From Caballeronia choica (GTDB lineage Bacteria > Pseudomonadota > Gammaproteobacteria > Burkholderiales > Burkholderiaceae): 64,000 nucleotides of DNA. This document shows positions 34,884 through 44,113 of the stretch, in pieces. How positions within the stretch are numbered: position 1 is the first letter of the stretch; each line of letters opens with the position of its first letter. The position numbers and the translations under genes were made by a program. The stretch lies in assembly GCF_001544535.1 (NCBI RefSeq), contig NZ_FCON02000024.1, positions 1 through 64,000 of the forward strand, read 5' to 3'. Below the pieces are notes generated by a model. The model saw nothing but the letters and a program-made list of their open reading frames with translations. It searched no databases and was not told the origin of the DNA.

Positions 34884-35813
34884 TCACCCATAAAAATGCG
34901 CACGCGGATCGAACTTGAACGCCTCGCGCATGGCGTTGTAAGCCGCTTTTTGAACTTCGGTGTCAGCGGGAGGCAGGACGATGCCCAGCATGACGTAGAG
35001 ATCACCGGCCGGATTGCCGGGAATGCCTCGACCCCTGAGCCTCAGCCGACGGCCGGCCGCGGACCCCGCCGGGACGGTCATCGTCACTTGCCCCGAAGGG
35101 GTCGGCACGATGACCTCGGCGCCGAGCGCGGCTTCCCACGGCGCCAGCGGAAGGTCTACCGTCACGTCGCGGCCATCGACACGAAACCGCTTATGTTCCT
35201 CGAGCGCGACTTCCAGGTACAGATCGCCCGGCGGCGCGTTTCCGATACCGGCGCCTCCCTGCCCGGCGAGCCGCAGTCGCTGGCCATCGAGGATGCCCTT
35301 TGGTATCGATACGTCAAGCGTGCGCGTTTGATAGGTGACGTGCCCTTGTTCATCGATAACGGGCATTTGCAGCGTGAACGTGCGCTGCGCTCCGTTGTAG
35401 GTGTCCTCCAGGCTTATCGACACCCTTGCATGATGATCCTCGCCCGGCCACTCGGGCGCGCGCGGACGGGTCCCATGTCGCGGGCGCGCGCCGAACAGGT
35501 CGCTGAAGAAGTCGTCGGCGTCCTGCGGACTCGCGCCTCCGCGGAACTCGAATCCGTCGCCGACATCCGGGCGCGGCCGAATCTCGTCGCCATCTTTCAG
35601 CCCGGTGCCGAGGGCATCGAATGCCGCCCGCTTCTCCGGGTCTTTAAGTACCTGGTAAGCCTCGCCAACATCCTTGAAGCGCGCTTCTGCGTCCGCGTCC
35701 TTGTTCAGGTCGGGATGGAACTTGCGTGCCAGCTTGCGATGAGCGGTCTTGATTTCCGCTTCGGTAGCCGTTCGCGGAACGCCCATCACGGCGTAATAGT
35801 CCTTGTATTTCAT
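34884..35813 (-). CDS. cbpA: CbpA, DnaJ-class co-chaperone/curved DNA-binding protein
   Basis: This 309-residue protein has an N-terminal J domain with the HPD motif (about residue 33), a Gly/Phe-poor linker and two C-terminal substrate-binding beta domains. It lacks the zinc-finger cysteines of DnaJ, as CbpA does. It stimulates the DnaK ATPase and can bind curved DNA. I chose the ATG at 35813 (MKYKDYY, the family's standard start) over the in-frame codon at 35846. Confidence 0.9.
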   Translation of the reverse strand: MKYKDYYAVMGVPRTATEAEIKTAHRKLARKFHPDLNKDADAEARFKDVGEAYQVLKDPEKRAAFDALGTGLKDGDEIRPRPDVGDGFEFRGGASPQDADDFFSDLFGARPRHGTRPRAPEWPGEDHHARVSISLEDTYNGAQRTFTLQMPVIDEQGHVTYQTRTLDVSIPKGILDGQRLRLAGQGGAGIGNAPPGDLYLEVALEEHKRFRVDGRDVTVDLPLAPWEAALGAEVIVPTPSGQVTMTVPAGSAAGRRLRLRGRGIPGNPAGDLYVMLGIVLPPADTEVQKAAYNAMREAFKFDPRAHFYG

Positions 35814-35984
35814 GGTTTGCCCGTATCGTCCAATCATTAGACCCAAACTGACGACATGACCCTCGGTCGCGACGCCAAGCCATGCGATAAATATACAAGC
35901 ATGTGCTTATGTCCGGGTTTGTTTGACTTCCGGGCGCGATTCATTCGATGCTGCCGCCAGACCTTCAAGGCGACAAAGGATGTG

Positions 35985-36012
35985 AAAAAACGGCCACCCG
36001 AGGGCGGCCGTT
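35985..36012 (-). terminator. metE terminator
   Basis: A GC-rich hairpin (AACGGCC and GGCCGTT arms extended by CC/GG with one mismatch) is followed on the minus strand by a T run (A run at 35985-35990). It lies about 70 bp past the metE stop. Confidence 0.8.
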
Positions 36013-36079
36013 GGTTGCGCTGAGCGTATCGTGAATCTATTGACACGCCCTTGGGTCATGCAGAACCGGCGACGTGCCT

Positions 36080-38371
36080 TCAACCTGCCTGACGCAACGT
36101 GCGCGCAGCGGCGACCATGTTCGTGAGCGCCGGAATCACTTCCTCCCATGCGCGCGTTTTCAGCCCGCAGTCGGGATTGACCCACAGCCGCTCCGCCGGA
36201 ATCCGCTCGGCCGCCTTCTTCATCAGGTTGACGATGTGTTCCTGCGTCGGAATGTTGGGCGAGTGGATGTCATACACGCCCGGCCCGATCTGGTTCGGAT
36301 ACTTGAAATCGTCGAACGCATCGAGCAGTTCCATGTCCGAGCGCGACGTTTCGATGGTGATCACGTCCGCATCCATATCGGCGATCGACGCGATGATGTC
36401 GTTGAACTCCGAATAGCACATGTGCGTGTGAATCTGCGTTTCGTCCTGCACGCCATTGGCGGTAATGCGGAACGATTCCACCGCCCATTGCAGGTACTCG
36501 CCCCATTGCGACTGGCGCAATGGCAGGCCTTCGCGAAGCGCCGCCTCATCGATCTGGATGACTCGTACGCCCGCCTTTTCGAGGTCGAGCACTTCTTCGC
36601 GGATCGCAAGCGCCAACTGGTGGCACGACACCGAGCGCGACTGGTCGTCGCGCACGAACGACCAGTTCAGGATCGTCACCGGACCGGTCAACATGCCTTT
36701 CATCGGCTTCGCGGTCTGCGACTGCGCGTACTTGGTCCATTCGACGGTCATCGCCTTCGGGCGGCTGATATCGCCGAACAGGATCGGCGGCTTCACGCAG
36801 CGCGAGCCGTAGGACTGAACCCAGCCGAACTGGCTGAATGCGTAGCCGTCGAGTTGTTCGCCGAAGTACTCGACCATGTCGTTGCGTTCGGCTTCGCCGT
36901 GCACGAGCACGTCGAGCCCCAACGCTTCCTGTTCCTTCACGGCGCGCGTGATCTCGCGCTCCATCGCCGCCTTGTAGTCGGCTGCATCGAGTTCGCCGCT
37001 CTTGAACTGGCTGCGTGCGTGACGAATTTCGCCCGTTTGCGGAAACGAGCCGATCGTCGTGGTCGGAAACGCCGGCAGGCCGAGGAGAGCCGATTGCTTC
37101 CCGGCGCGTTGCGCATACGCGCTCACGCGTTTGCCGAGCGCCGCGTCGATCTTCGCGATGGCCGCCTTGACCGCCGGGCTGTGCACGCGCGAGGAATTGC
37201 GCCGGCTTTCGATGGCTGCCGCGTTTGCCGCGAGCGCATCGGCGACGGACGCGCGTCCATGATTGAGCGCGCCTGCTAGCACCGTGAGTTCGTCGAGCTT
37301 CTGCAACGCAAACGCGAGCCACGACTTGATCTCGGCATCGACCTTCTGTTCGCTGTTCAGGTCGACCGGTGTATGCAGCAGCGAGCAGGACGGCGCGATC
37401 CAGAGCCGATCACCGAGCGACGCGTGCAAGGGCTCGAGCCAGTCGAGCGCGGCATTCAAATCGGTCTTCCAGATGTTGCGGCCGTTGATCGCACCGACCG
37501 AGAGCACCGAAGCGTCCGGAAGGCGCTTGATGACTTCCGTGATTTCCTCACGGGCGTTGATCGCGTCGATATGCAGGCCGTCCACAGGCAGCTTGCACGC
37601 AAGGTCCAGGTTGTCCTGCAACTGACCGAAGTAGGTCGCCAGCAGCACACGGACGCGGCGTGCGGAGAGCGCATCGTAGGCGGTGACGAATGCGTCGCGC
37701 CACTTCGCGTCGAGTTCGGTCACGAGCGCCGGCTCGTCGATCTGTACCCACTCGACGCCTTGCGCCGTGAAGTGGTCGAGCAGTGCGGCGTACGCGGGAA
37801 GAATGCGCGGCAACAGCGCGAGCTTGTCCGAATCGTCCTTCGCCTTGCCGAGCCACAGATACGTCACGGGTCCGATGATGACAGGCTTGGCCTTCACGCC
37901 GAGCGCACGAGCTTGCGCAAGCTGCTCGATGAAGCGCGTGGGATCGAGCTTGAATTGCGTGTTCGCGTCGAACTCCGGGACGATGTAGTGATAGTTGGTG
38001 TCGAACCACTTGGTCATTTCGCCGGCCGCGACGCCGCCACAGCACGCGGCGTGATCGTCGGCGCCCTCGGCCGAGCGTCCGCGCGCGACACGGAAATAGT
38101 TGTCGAGCACATTGCCATGAAAATCGCGCACGCGCTCGGGCAGGTTGCCGAGCGTGAAGCTCATGTCGAGCACCTGATCGTAGAACGCGAAGTCGCCGAC
38201 GGGCGCGAAGTCGAGCCGTGCCTGATCTTTCCAATGCCGCTCGCGCAATTGCGTGCCGAGCGCCTTGAGCTCGTCGCGTGACGACTGGCCCTTCCAGTAG
38301 TTTTCGAGAGCGAATTTCAGTTCGCGCTTTGCACCGATGCGCGGGAAGCCCAGGTTATGTGTGGTGACCAT
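36080..38371 (-). CDS. metE: Cobalamin-independent methionine synthase
   Basis: This 763-residue enzyme transfers a methyl group from 5-methyltetrahydropteroyl-triglutamate to homocysteine. It has two TIM barrels. The N-terminal one begins HNLGFPRIG. The C-terminal one carries the zinc ligands in HMCYSEF (His and Cys), the Glu of the IETSRS region and a final Cys in NPDCGLKTR. The length is typical. It is divergent from a MetR-like regulator gene, and a palindrome lies between them. Confidence 0.95.
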   Translation of the reverse strand: MVTTHNLGFPRIGAKRELKFALENYWKGQSSRDELKALGTQLRERHWKDQARLDFAPVGDFAFYDQVLDMSFTLGNLPERVRDFHGNVLDNYFRVARGRSAEGADDHAACCGGVAAGEMTKWFDTNYHYIVPEFDANTQFKLDPTRFIEQLAQARALGVKAKPVIIGPVTYLWLGKAKDDSDKLALLPRILPAYAALLDHFTAQGVEWVQIDEPALVTELDAKWRDAFVTAYDALSARRVRVLLATYFGQLQDNLDLACKLPVDGLHIDAINAREEITEVIKRLPDASVLSVGAINGRNIWKTDLNAALDWLEPLHASLGDRLWIAPSCSLLHTPVDLNSEQKVDAEIKSWLAFALQKLDELTVLAGALNHGRASVADALAANAAAIESRRNSSRVHSPAVKAAIAKIDAALGKRVSAYAQRAGKQSALLGLPAFPTTTIGSFPQTGEIRHARSQFKSGELDAADYKAAMEREITRAVKEQEALGLDVLVHGEAERNDMVEYFGEQLDGYAFSQFGWVQSYGSRCVKPPILFGDISRPKAMTVEWTKYAQSQTAKPMKGMLTGPVTILNWSFVRDDQSRSVSCHQLALAIREEVLDLEKAGVRVIQIDEAALREGLPLRQSQWGEYLQWAVESFRITANGVQDETQIHTHMCYSEFNDIIASIADMDADVITIETSRSDMELLDAFDDFKYPNQIGPGVYDIHSPNIPTQEHIVNLMKKAAERIPAERLWVNPDCGLKTRAWEEVIPALTNMVAAARTLRQAG

Positions 38372-38425
38372 GTCGTTGTGCCGTCCAGTAGGTTGTCTGG
38401 AAGCGATGATAGAATTTTCCTTGTA

Positions 38426-38448
38426 TGAAATAAAATGGATTTATTTCA
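38426..38448. promoter_or_regulatory. Palindromic operator in the metE-metR intergenic region
   Basis: Arms TGAAATAAA and TTTATTTCA form a perfect 9-5-9 inverted repeat. MetR sites contain TGAA and TTCA half-sites, which these arms keep at their outer ends. The spacing is longer than the usual TGAA-N5-TTCA, so the site may be a MetR variant. It lies 32 bp before the regulator start and 55 bp before metE. Confidence 0.6.
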
Positions 38449-38479
38449 TTCATCAATTAGATTTGTTCATGGGGGCGCG

Positions 38480-39388
38480 ATGCTCGAACGCAGTCATCTG
38501 CTGGTCGTCAGGGAGGTGGAACGCCAGGGCTCGCTGACGGCCGCCGCCGACGTACTGAATGTCACGCAATCGGCGCTCAGCCACACGGTGAAGAAGCTGG
38601 AGCAGCAACTGGGCTCGCCGCTCTGGACGCGCGAAGGACGCTCGATGCGTCTCACGCAGGCGGGCCAGTATCTGCTCGGTCTGGCGAACCGGCTGTTGCC
38701 TCAGTTCGAGCTTGCCGAAGAGCGCATCAAACAGTATGCAAACGGAGAGCGCGGCACGTTGCGAATCGGCATGGAGTGCCATCCGTGCTACCAGTGGCTG
38801 CTCAAGGTCGTTTCGCCCTATCTCGCACGCTGGCCGGACGTCGATGTCGACGTGAAGCAGCGCTTTCAGTTCGGCGGCATTGGAGCGTTGTTCGGCTATG
38901 ACATCGACGTGCTCGTCACGCCCGATCCGTTAAAGAAGGCGGGCCTGCGATTCCAGCCGGTATTCGACTACGAACAGGTGCTCGTCGTGGCCGATTCGCA
39001 TCGGCTCGCGAATGAGGCCTACATCGTGCCTGAGCAGCTTTCGACGGAGGTGCTGATCACGTATCCCGTCGAGACCGACCGCCTGGATATCTACACGCAG
39101 TTCCTGACGCCCGCGAATGTTGTCCCGAAGCGCCACAAGGTGATCGAGACGACCGACATCATGCTTCAGATGGTCGCGAGCGGCCGGGGTGTTGCGGCGC
39201 TGCCAAGATGGCTTGCCGAAGATTACGCCGACTCGATGCCGCTCGTGCCGCTCCGGCTCGGCAAGAAGGGGATCGCCAAGCAGATCTTTCTCGGCACCCG
39301 CGAAGCGGACGATGCAGTCGACTATCTCGCAGCCTTTGTGGCGCTGGCACGCGAATCAGACGCGGACGTCGCCAGATTTCGGTCGTAG
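38480..39388 (+). CDS. metR: LysR-family regulator, probable MetR
   Basis: This 302-residue LysR protein has a winged helix with SLTAAADVLNVTQSALSHTVKKLE and an effector domain containing GTLRIGMECHPCYQWL, typical of MetR. MetR activates metE with homocysteine as co-inducer. I chose the ATG at 38480 with GGGGGCG before it; an in-frame ATG at 38435 lies inside the palindrome and is unlikely. It is divergent from metE. Confidence 0.88.
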   Translation: MLERSHLLVVREVERQGSLTAAADVLNVTQSALSHTVKKLEQQLGSPLWTREGRSMRLTQAGQYLLGLANRLLPQFELAEERIKQYANGERGTLRIGMECHPCYQWLLKVVSPYLARWPDVDVDVKQRFQFGGIGALFGYDIDVLVTPDPLKKAGLRFQPVFDYEQVLVVADSHRLANEAYIVPEQLSTEVLITYPVETDRLDIYTQFLTPANVVPKRHKVIETTDIMLQMVASGRGVAALPRWLAEDYADSMPLVPLRLGKKGIAKQIFLGTREADDAVDYLAAFVALARESDADVARFRS

Positions 39389-39854
39389 CGATCATGTGGC
39401 CGATGCCTGCCATGCGGCGTATTTCGAGCATCGCAGCGTGTATCCAGGACAAGTATTCGATGTACTGGTTTTAGGCTTCAAGATGGTGCCTGGCGTTGGT
39501 TGGACGGTGACGCGCCTTTGCACCCAAACCCGCAATTCAGTCAGCGTTGACTCCAGGTCCTCTCAACCCATGAAGTACTCCGCTAGGCAATGCCTTGCCA
39601 GCGTGCGTGAACTTTCAATTGACAGCTCGTTAAGTAGCGGGTCGAATGTCAATTCGGAATCCGTATTCAATAATCGACTCCGCCGAAATTCATGGAGTCA
39701 ATTGCAACGACCGCCGAATTCTCCGAAGCCATCAGGTGAAACTGCGCGGTCGCATTCTCAAAAGCAGAAGGGGTGTCCTTCGACATCGGATGGCACATGA
39801 GCGTTGGCGCCCTGTTTAGTAGACATCCTAAGTGCATTGTCGACAGGAGCTCGT
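39389..39854. other. Intergenic region with possible decayed minus-strand gene
   Basis: No intact gene. On the minus strand around 39690-39430, one frame reads TDSELTFDPLLNELSIESS, then ARHCLAEYFMG, an in-frame TGA at 39563-39565, then EDLESTLTELRVWVQRR. This looks protein-like but has no start and contains a stop. The promoter of the epoxide hydrolase gene should lie near the right end. Confidence 0.3.
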
Positions 39855-41180
39855 ATGTCAGACGTTATTCCTTCACAGACCCCGTCGCGCCGCCGCTTTG
39901 TTGGTGCGGCAGTAGCGACCCTTGCCGCAACTTCATTGAGTCGGCTCGCTTTTGCAGAAACGAATCAAGCTATCACTGAAGTCGCACAACCGACGGGCAG
40001 TGGCAAGAATGCCATTCGTCCACTTCGTTTGCACGTGCCGGAATCGCAACTTGTCGAATTGCGAAGGCGCGTCAAAGCGACCAGGTGGCCCGAGCGGGAA
40101 ACGGTAACGGATGCATCGCAAGGCGTACAACTCGCGACGATGCAGAAACTTGCCCGTTATTGGTCGACAGGGTACGACTGGCGCAAGATCGAAGCGAGGC
40201 TGAATGCCTTGCCGCAATTCGTCACCGAGATCGATGGCCTCGACATTCATTTCATCCAAGTTCGTTCGAAAAATCAGAATGCATTGCCGATGATCGTCAC
40301 GCACGGATGGCCCGGCTCGATCATCGAGCAGTTGAAGATCATTGAGCCGCTGACCAATCCGACAGCCCACGGCGGAACTGCGTCGGACGCTTTCGACCTC
40401 GTGATTCCGTCGCTGCCTGGCTACGGGTTTTCAGGCAAGCCGACCACGACCGGCTGGGATCCTGTACGCATCGCACGCGCCTGGGTCGTACTGATGCAGC
40501 GCCTCGGCTATAAGCGATACGTAGCGCAAGGCGGCGATTGGGGGAACGCTGTCACGGAACAGATGGCCCTCCTCACGCCGCCGGAACTGCTTGGCATTCA
40601 CACCAATATGCCTGCAACCGTACCGGACGACATCGCAAAGGCCCTCAAGTTCGGCGACCCCGCTCCGGCTGGCCTTACGCCCGACGAGAAGCACGCTTTC
40701 GATCAGCTCGACTATTTCTACAAGCACGGCCTCGGCTACGCACAGGAGATGGCGAACCGACCGCAGACGCTATATGCGATCGAAGATTCACCCATCGGCC
40801 TGGCAGCGTGGATGCTCGACCACGATGCCGCCAGTGAAGCGCTGATTGCGCGCGTGTTCGACGGGCAGTCCGAAGGTCTTTCGCGAGACGACGTCCTCGA
40901 CAACGTCACGCTCTATTGGTTCACCAATACGGGGATCTCGTCGGCCCGCTTGTATTGGGAAAACAAGCTGAATTTCTTTGCGCCGAAACACGTCATGATT
41001 CCGGTCGCCGTCAGCGTGTTTCCCGACGAGTTGTACGCCGCCCCGCGGAGCTGGGCGGAGCAAGCGTATCCCAGACTGATCCATTACAACCGCCTCCCCA
41101 AAGGAGGGCATTTTGCCGCCTGGGAGCAACCGCAACTTTTCACGGACGAGATTCGCGCAAGCTTCCGGTCGCTGCGCTGA
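39855..41180 (+). CDS. Tat-exported epoxide hydrolase
   Basis: This 441-residue alpha/beta hydrolase has the N-terminal epoxide-hydrolase cap (LRLHVPESQLVELRRRV and ARYW, YDWRKIE). The core has the HGWPGS oxyanion motif, the nucleophile Asp in QGGDWGN and the catalytic His in KGGHFAAWEQP. A twin-arginine signal (SRRRFVGAAVA, cleavage near AFAE) starts the protein, so it acts outside the cytoplasm. CAGGAG precedes the ATG at 39855; the upstream in-frame ATG at 39804 is not used. It is monocistronic. Confidence 0.88.
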   Translation: MSDVIPSQTPSRRRFVGAAVATLAATSLSRLAFAETNQAITEVAQPTGSGKNAIRPLRLHVPESQLVELRRRVKATRWPERETVTDASQGVQLATMQKLARYWSTGYDWRKIEARLNALPQFVTEIDGLDIHFIQVRSKNQNALPMIVTHGWPGSIIEQLKIIEPLTNPTAHGGTASDAFDLVIPSLPGYGFSGKPTTTGWDPVRIARAWVVLMQRLGYKRYVAQGGDWGNAVTEQMALLTPPELLGIHTNMPATVPDDIAKALKFGDPAPAGLTPDEKHAFDQLDYFYKHGLGYAQEMANRPQTLYAIEDSPIGLAAWMLDHDAASEALIARVFDGQSEGLSRDDVLDNVTLYWFTNTGISSARLYWENKLNFFAPKHVMIPVAVSVFPDELYAAPRSWAEQAYPRLIHYNRLPKGGHFAAWEQPQLFTDEIRASFRSLR

Positions 41181-41396
41181 ACGTCGTCGCCGTGAGGTTG
41201 TCGGAGTCGCGCTCGGCAATCGTCTCGTATGCTAACGATGCCAGGTAGTTGGGTCGCGGGCAGGAAGCGTCACTCGCTTGCTGGAAGGAAGGGACGAGAC
41301 CCGCCATCATCGAGGCGGCCGCAATGACGCGCGCAGTTGCCAGGCGGCCCGGCAGAGGCGATCATCTGCGGCATCCCATTCAACGGAGATCAGACG

Positions 41397-42218
41397 ATGT
41401 CAGCGATGGCAAGGATTCGAGGATTCGTTGTGGCACTGGCGTTCGTTGGCCTGGCGGCGCACGCGCAGACCACCGACTTCTGGGGAACGCGTCTTCCCGA
41501 CCCGCCGACGCAGTTCATCTTCGGCTACGGCTCGCTCATCAACACGCCATCGCGCAACGACACGGCCGGCAAACCGGTTGCGGCGATTCCGGTGCGCGTC
41601 TCGGCGGCCTTCGGCTATGTGCGCAGCTGGAGCGACCGCGCGCGCTCGGGGTTCACGGCGCTCGGTCTGCGGCGTCCGTTCGAGGGCGAGGGACCGATGA
41701 CGATCAACGGAGTGATTTATCCCGTTGTCGGCAACGACATGTCCGCGTTCGACGAGCGCGAGAAAGGATACGTGCGCGTCGAGGTGCCGCGCGCGCTCAT
41801 CGAAGCCGTGTCATGGCAGCCGCTGCCGGCAGAGGGCACGGTCTGGGTCTACGTGCCGAAGACCGAAGGCAAGCCACCGGGCGAAGGGCTTCCGGTTCCC
41901 GATGCGAGGTTTCCGCTCGTCGAGTCGTATATCGATGTCGTGATCGAGGGCGGGCTCGAGTACGGGCCGGAATTCGCGCGCGAGATCATCGAGACGACCC
42001 GGGACTGGAGTCCCTACTGGCTCAACGACCGCACGCTCGCACGCCGGCCCTGGGTGTTCGACAAGCAGTTCGCAAAGGTCGATGCACTGCTCGCTACGTC
42101 GGCACCCTGCTTCGCGCAGCGGGCGTTCTCCGAGGACTATGCCTCCGCGAGCGCCGCCATTGCCGCGAGTGCCAGACGCAAAGGCGATGTGTGCCTTCGT
42201 GAGGCGCACGGTCGGTAG
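41397..42218 (+). CDS. Secreted gamma-glutamylcyclotransferase-like protein
   Basis: This 273-residue protein has a signal peptide (cleavage near AHAQ, residue 24) followed by FIFGYGSLIN, the signature of the gamma-glutamylcyclotransferase/AIG2 fold, and an acidic FDEREKGYVRV region where the family has its catalytic glutamate. A C-terminal extension with ETTRDWSPYWLNDRT is unusual. Family enzymes normally work in the cytoplasm on gamma-glutamyl amino acids, so a periplasmic member is odd. GGAGA precedes the ATG at 41397. Confidence 0.75.
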   Translation: MSAMARIRGFVVALAFVGLAAHAQTTDFWGTRLPDPPTQFIFGYGSLINTPSRNDTAGKPVAAIPVRVSAAFGYVRSWSDRARSGFTALGLRRPFEGEGPMTINGVIYPVVGNDMSAFDEREKGYVRVEVPRALIEAVSWQPLPAEGTVWVYVPKTEGKPPGEGLPVPDARFPLVESYIDVVIEGGLEYGPEFAREIIETTRDWSPYWLNDRTLARRPWVFDKQFAKVDALLATSAPCFAQRAFSEDYASASAAIAASARRKGDVCLREAHGR

Positions 42219-42581
42219 GCCGCGCTTTCGGCTCCAGTCGTCCATGTCGTGCCTGATCGCACAGGACAGCCCGTGCAGCATGGCCGGGCACGCGTCAACG
42301 GGATGTTTGAGCTACGTTTCTTCGTCTCAGGAAATCCGCCTGATGCTCTTTTCGAAGAGCGTCACAGCCGGTCGATTCTGTAACGACTCGGCCACCTCTC
42401 CGGGACATTTCCGGGCCTGGACAAATCGCGGAACCACCCAAACTAATGTGCTCTTCAGTAGGGGTTAATTTTGGTTGGATGGCAATTACACTGCCTTCAC
42501 ATTTCAGCAGGTCAATTACAAGCAGGCAGGGAAGCGAGACCAATGAAGTGGACCATTTGAAACCCTACCCGGAGTAACACT
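42219..42581. other. Intergenic region without a recognisable gene
   Basis: No coding region or RNA gene is supported. The stretch 42445-42520 is A/T-rich compared with its surroundings and probably contains the promoter of the small secreted protein at 42582. Confidence 0.5.
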
Positions 42582-42821
42582 ATGACTAGCAAACAATTGA
42601 CGTCTCTCCTGATCGCAGCGGCTTCGATCGTCGCCATGCCGGCCTTCGCAAGCGGTTACGGCCCCGCTCCGTTCTACGCCGCGGATCAAGGCGCGCCGGC
42701 CTCGCAGCGTGGCATGAGCGCACAAACCGTCGCCACCGAGCAGGCAGCCGCGAGCGGTCCCGACGAAGCGAGCCTCGCGAAAGTCATGCGCGGCGCCGAC
42801 ACGATGGAAGCGCAGCAGTAA
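42582..42821 (+). CDS. Small secreted protein, unknown
   Basis: This 79-residue protein has a clear signal peptide (LLIAAASIVAMPAFAS, cleavage about residue 24). The mature part of about 55 residues is Ala/Gln-rich and ends in ADTMEAQQ. It resembles short Burkholderia periplasmic proteins of unknown function, but I cannot name a family. CCGGAG lies before the ATG and a strong hairpin follows the stop, so it is monocistronic and probably well expressed. Confidence 0.75.
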   Translation: MTSKQLTSLLIAAASIVAMPAFASGYGPAPFYAADQGAPASQRGMSAQTVATEQAAASGPDEASLAKVMRGADTMEAQQ

Positions 42822-42840
42822 ATCGCCTTGCTGTCGAAAG

Positions 42841-42875
42841 TGCGGCCGGGAAGGCATTTGCCTTGACCGGCCGCA
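42841..42875 (+). terminator. Hairpin after the small secreted protein gene
   Basis: Outer arms TGCGGCCGG/CCGGCCGCA and inner arms AAGGCA/TGCCTT make a long stem. No T tract follows, so termination may be partial. Confidence 0.6.
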
Positions 42876-43077
42876 TCTAACCGAGATGCGCTCAGGGGTT
42901 CCATACAACGGCCGCACGTCGGCCACGCCGGTCATTCGGTCATTCGGCGGCCAGTTGCATTGGCCGGTCGTGAATCGCCGTCATGGAGAAAACTGACGAG
43001 CCATAGGGGAAAAGCCGCCTCGGCAAGAGCGGACATCGACAAACAACCCGGCCTCCCGAGCCGATTCGACGGTCGTA

Positions 43078-43767
43078 TCAAAGCGCTTTCTCCCCAAGAA
43101 TGATTTTGTGGACATGGGCGGGGTAAACCCATTCAAGAGCTTGCCGTTCGATGAGATTCATGAAGGAGGGTGGACCGCTGCAAATTATCTGCGAGCTTGC
43201 GTGCGTGGGGCTTACAGCATGAGACGTCGCCTGCGCAATCGCATCCTCACTCAGACCGATTCGGTGATGAACCCGCGCGTGAGTGCGGAATTCGTCCAAC
43301 TCCTCCCGGAACACGGCTCGTTCTGGCGTGCGCGCGAAATTGTGAACTTCGAAGGACTTGCCTGCCTTGGCGAGCCGCCTTGCGACACCGGCGATTGCTG
43401 TAGCTCCAACACCAGCCGACAAGAGAATGTAACGGGCACTGCGGTCCATCATCACCACAGCGCTTCTGGGAGACCCGACGTAAATCTGGTCTCCTCTGTT
43501 CCACGAGAAATCCGCGCTCGCTTGCTCGGGTTCTCTATCCGCCTCTTGCCGCACTCCCAGGACGAATGCGTGGCGACGTGATGGAATGCGCCACAGAGGG
43601 TGTGACCGCACGGCCTGGCTACCGTTGTCGCGAACGAGGTCGACAATGGCGCCGTCATCGAATGGCGGTAGTTCCGAACGATATCTGGTCTCCAATTCGA
43701 CTGCGTGATAACCCTGAGCGAGCTGCCATTTTCGGGTCACAATCGCTTCAATCATGTTGTCGTGCAT
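43078..43767 (-). CDS. VanB-like flavin reductase lacking the [2Fe-2S] domain
   Basis: This 229-residue protein has a ferredoxin-NADP reductase-type FAD domain with FVLGVRQEADREP, and an NAD domain (YILLSAGVGATAIAGVA; then ICSGPPSFM). Full VanB/phthalate-type reductases are about 315-320 residues and end with a plant-type [2Fe-2S] domain. Here the protein stops just before that domain. GGAG lies five bases before the ATG at 43767. No oxygenase partner is nearby. It may be a truncated relic or a stand-alone flavin reductase. Confidence 0.7.
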   Translation of the reverse strand: MHDNMIEAIVTRKWQLAQGYHAVELETRYRSELPPFDDGAIVDLVRDNGSQAVRSHPLWRIPSRRHAFVLGVRQEADREPEQASADFSWNRGDQIYVGSPRSAVVMMDRSARYILLSAGVGATAIAGVARRLAKAGKSFEVHNFARTPERAVFREELDEFRTHARVHHRIGLSEDAIAQATSHAVSPTHASSQIICSGPPSFMNLIERQALEWVYPAHVHKIILGEKAL

Positions 43768-43859
43768 GTCTTCTCCGATAGGAATGCAGGTACCTGCAGG
43801 ACGGACCCGCCTATGTCGTTGTTGGAGGAGAGGGCTGGTATCCGAGCGTACGAAATACG

Positions 43860-44111
43860 TCAATCGAAGCCAGAGTAGGGCGGCTTACGAGTCTCCACAA
43901 GATGCGCCGGGCGAATGACCCTTATATGCCTCAAGCGATGTTCGTCAGAGCGCTCAAGCCCGATTTCCAGGCCTTCAATCAAGGCTCCAAAGGCAAGTTC
44001 AAGCGAAGGGATCGGCGCTGAACGCATCGATCGAAGCAGCTTGCTGCCCGTCGTGAAGGCGGGCGGACGATATTCTTGCCCGACTGTTTGATGGCGTCTG
44101 GCGGACCCCAT
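43860..44111 (-). CDS. Small hypothetical protein, possibly coupled to the membrane protein
   Basis: This candidate 83-residue product would start at ATG 44111, two bases after the stop codon of the leftward membrane protein (TAG at 44116-44114). It reads PIPSLELAFGALIEGLEIGLERS with mixed codon use and no known family. The close spacing suggests translational coupling, but the frame also continues upstream as an antisense-like shadow, so it may not be real. Confidence 0.35.
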   Translation of the reverse strand: MGSARRHQTVGQEYRPPAFTTGSKLLRSMRSAPIPSLELAFGALIEGLEIGLERSDEHRLRHIRVIRPAHLVETRKPPYSGFD

Positions 44112-44113
44112 GG

